NCBI GenBank assembly: GCA_964468205.1
Contig: CAYXVG010000076.1
Span: forward strand, 1 to 24,639
Direction: 5' to 3'
Origin: CAWELS01 sp964468205
GTDB lineage: Bacteria > Acidobacteriota > Terriglobia > Bryobacterales > Bryobacteraceae
Length of the DNA stretch: 24,639 nt
This document shows, in pieces, positions 24,639-24,639 of this stretch (position 1 is its first letter; the number at the start of each line of letters is the position of its first letter). The notes beneath the pieces were generated by a model. It was not told where the DNA came from. It was given only the letters and a program-made list of their open reading frames with translations, and searched no databases. The translations under genes were made by a program, and so were the position numbers.

Positions 24639-24639
24639 C

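Overview
The window is GC-rich, densely coded and without RNA genes. It looks like a chromosomal segment of a bacterium of the Acidobacteriota (Solibacter/Bryobacter-like). That placement is an inference from the gene set: a Tat-exported ThuA-like protein, CRTAC1-type FG-GAP proteins, a citramalate-based ilv operon, and dispersed palindromic intergenic repeats. I could not run a taxonomic search.

Left part (1-9537). A Tat-secreted ThuA-domain protein and a class I methyltransferase come first. A non-coding stretch holding a decayed IS3-type OrfA follows. Next is a three-gene operon encoding a cytochrome with a b-type membrane domain fused to a five-haem c-type domain, a membrane-anchored FG-GAP/ASPIC-UnbV protein, and a TPR plus FG-GAP protein. 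Immediately downstream is a separate unit with a RIC/ScdA/YtfE di-iron repair protein and a small four-cysteine protein. Both units start with a near-identical CRP/FNR-type palindrome (TGTGAC-N4-GTCAC[A/T]). Each palindrome sits at the same distance from a -10-like hexamer, so they probably form one regulon, plausibly responding to nitric oxide or low oxygen.

Middle part (about 9725-15810). A recognisable promoter and a long leader precede four tightly packed genes: a lysine 2,3-aminomutase-like radical SAM enzyme, a GNAT-histone deacetylase-like fusion, a D-Ala-D-Ala-ligase-like ATP-grasp enzyme, and an ATP-grasp-GNAT fusion. Together they look like a pathway that makes beta-lysine, acylates or deacylates an amine, and builds one or two amide bonds. 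The product could be a compatible solute or a small beta-lysyl peptide. This is the best candidate in the window for an undescribed system.

Right part (15822-22750, minus strand). An ilvB-ilvN-ilvC-cimA operon makes branched-chain amino acids, with isoleucine precursors coming from the citramalate route. It is preceded by a promoter, a 30-residue leader peptide rich in Val/Ile/Leu codons, and a strong terminator: a classical attenuator that is easily missed. Downstream of cimA lie a palindromic repeat cluster, a conserved unknown membrane-associated protein, and a quinone oxidoreductase coupled to it by an ATGA overlap.

Right edge (22770-24639). The C-terminal part of a type III restriction enzyme (Res) runs off the window. 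A tiny coupled ORF and a truncated helicase-like fragment follow it, which suggests the edge of a defence island inserted upstream of the ilv promoter.
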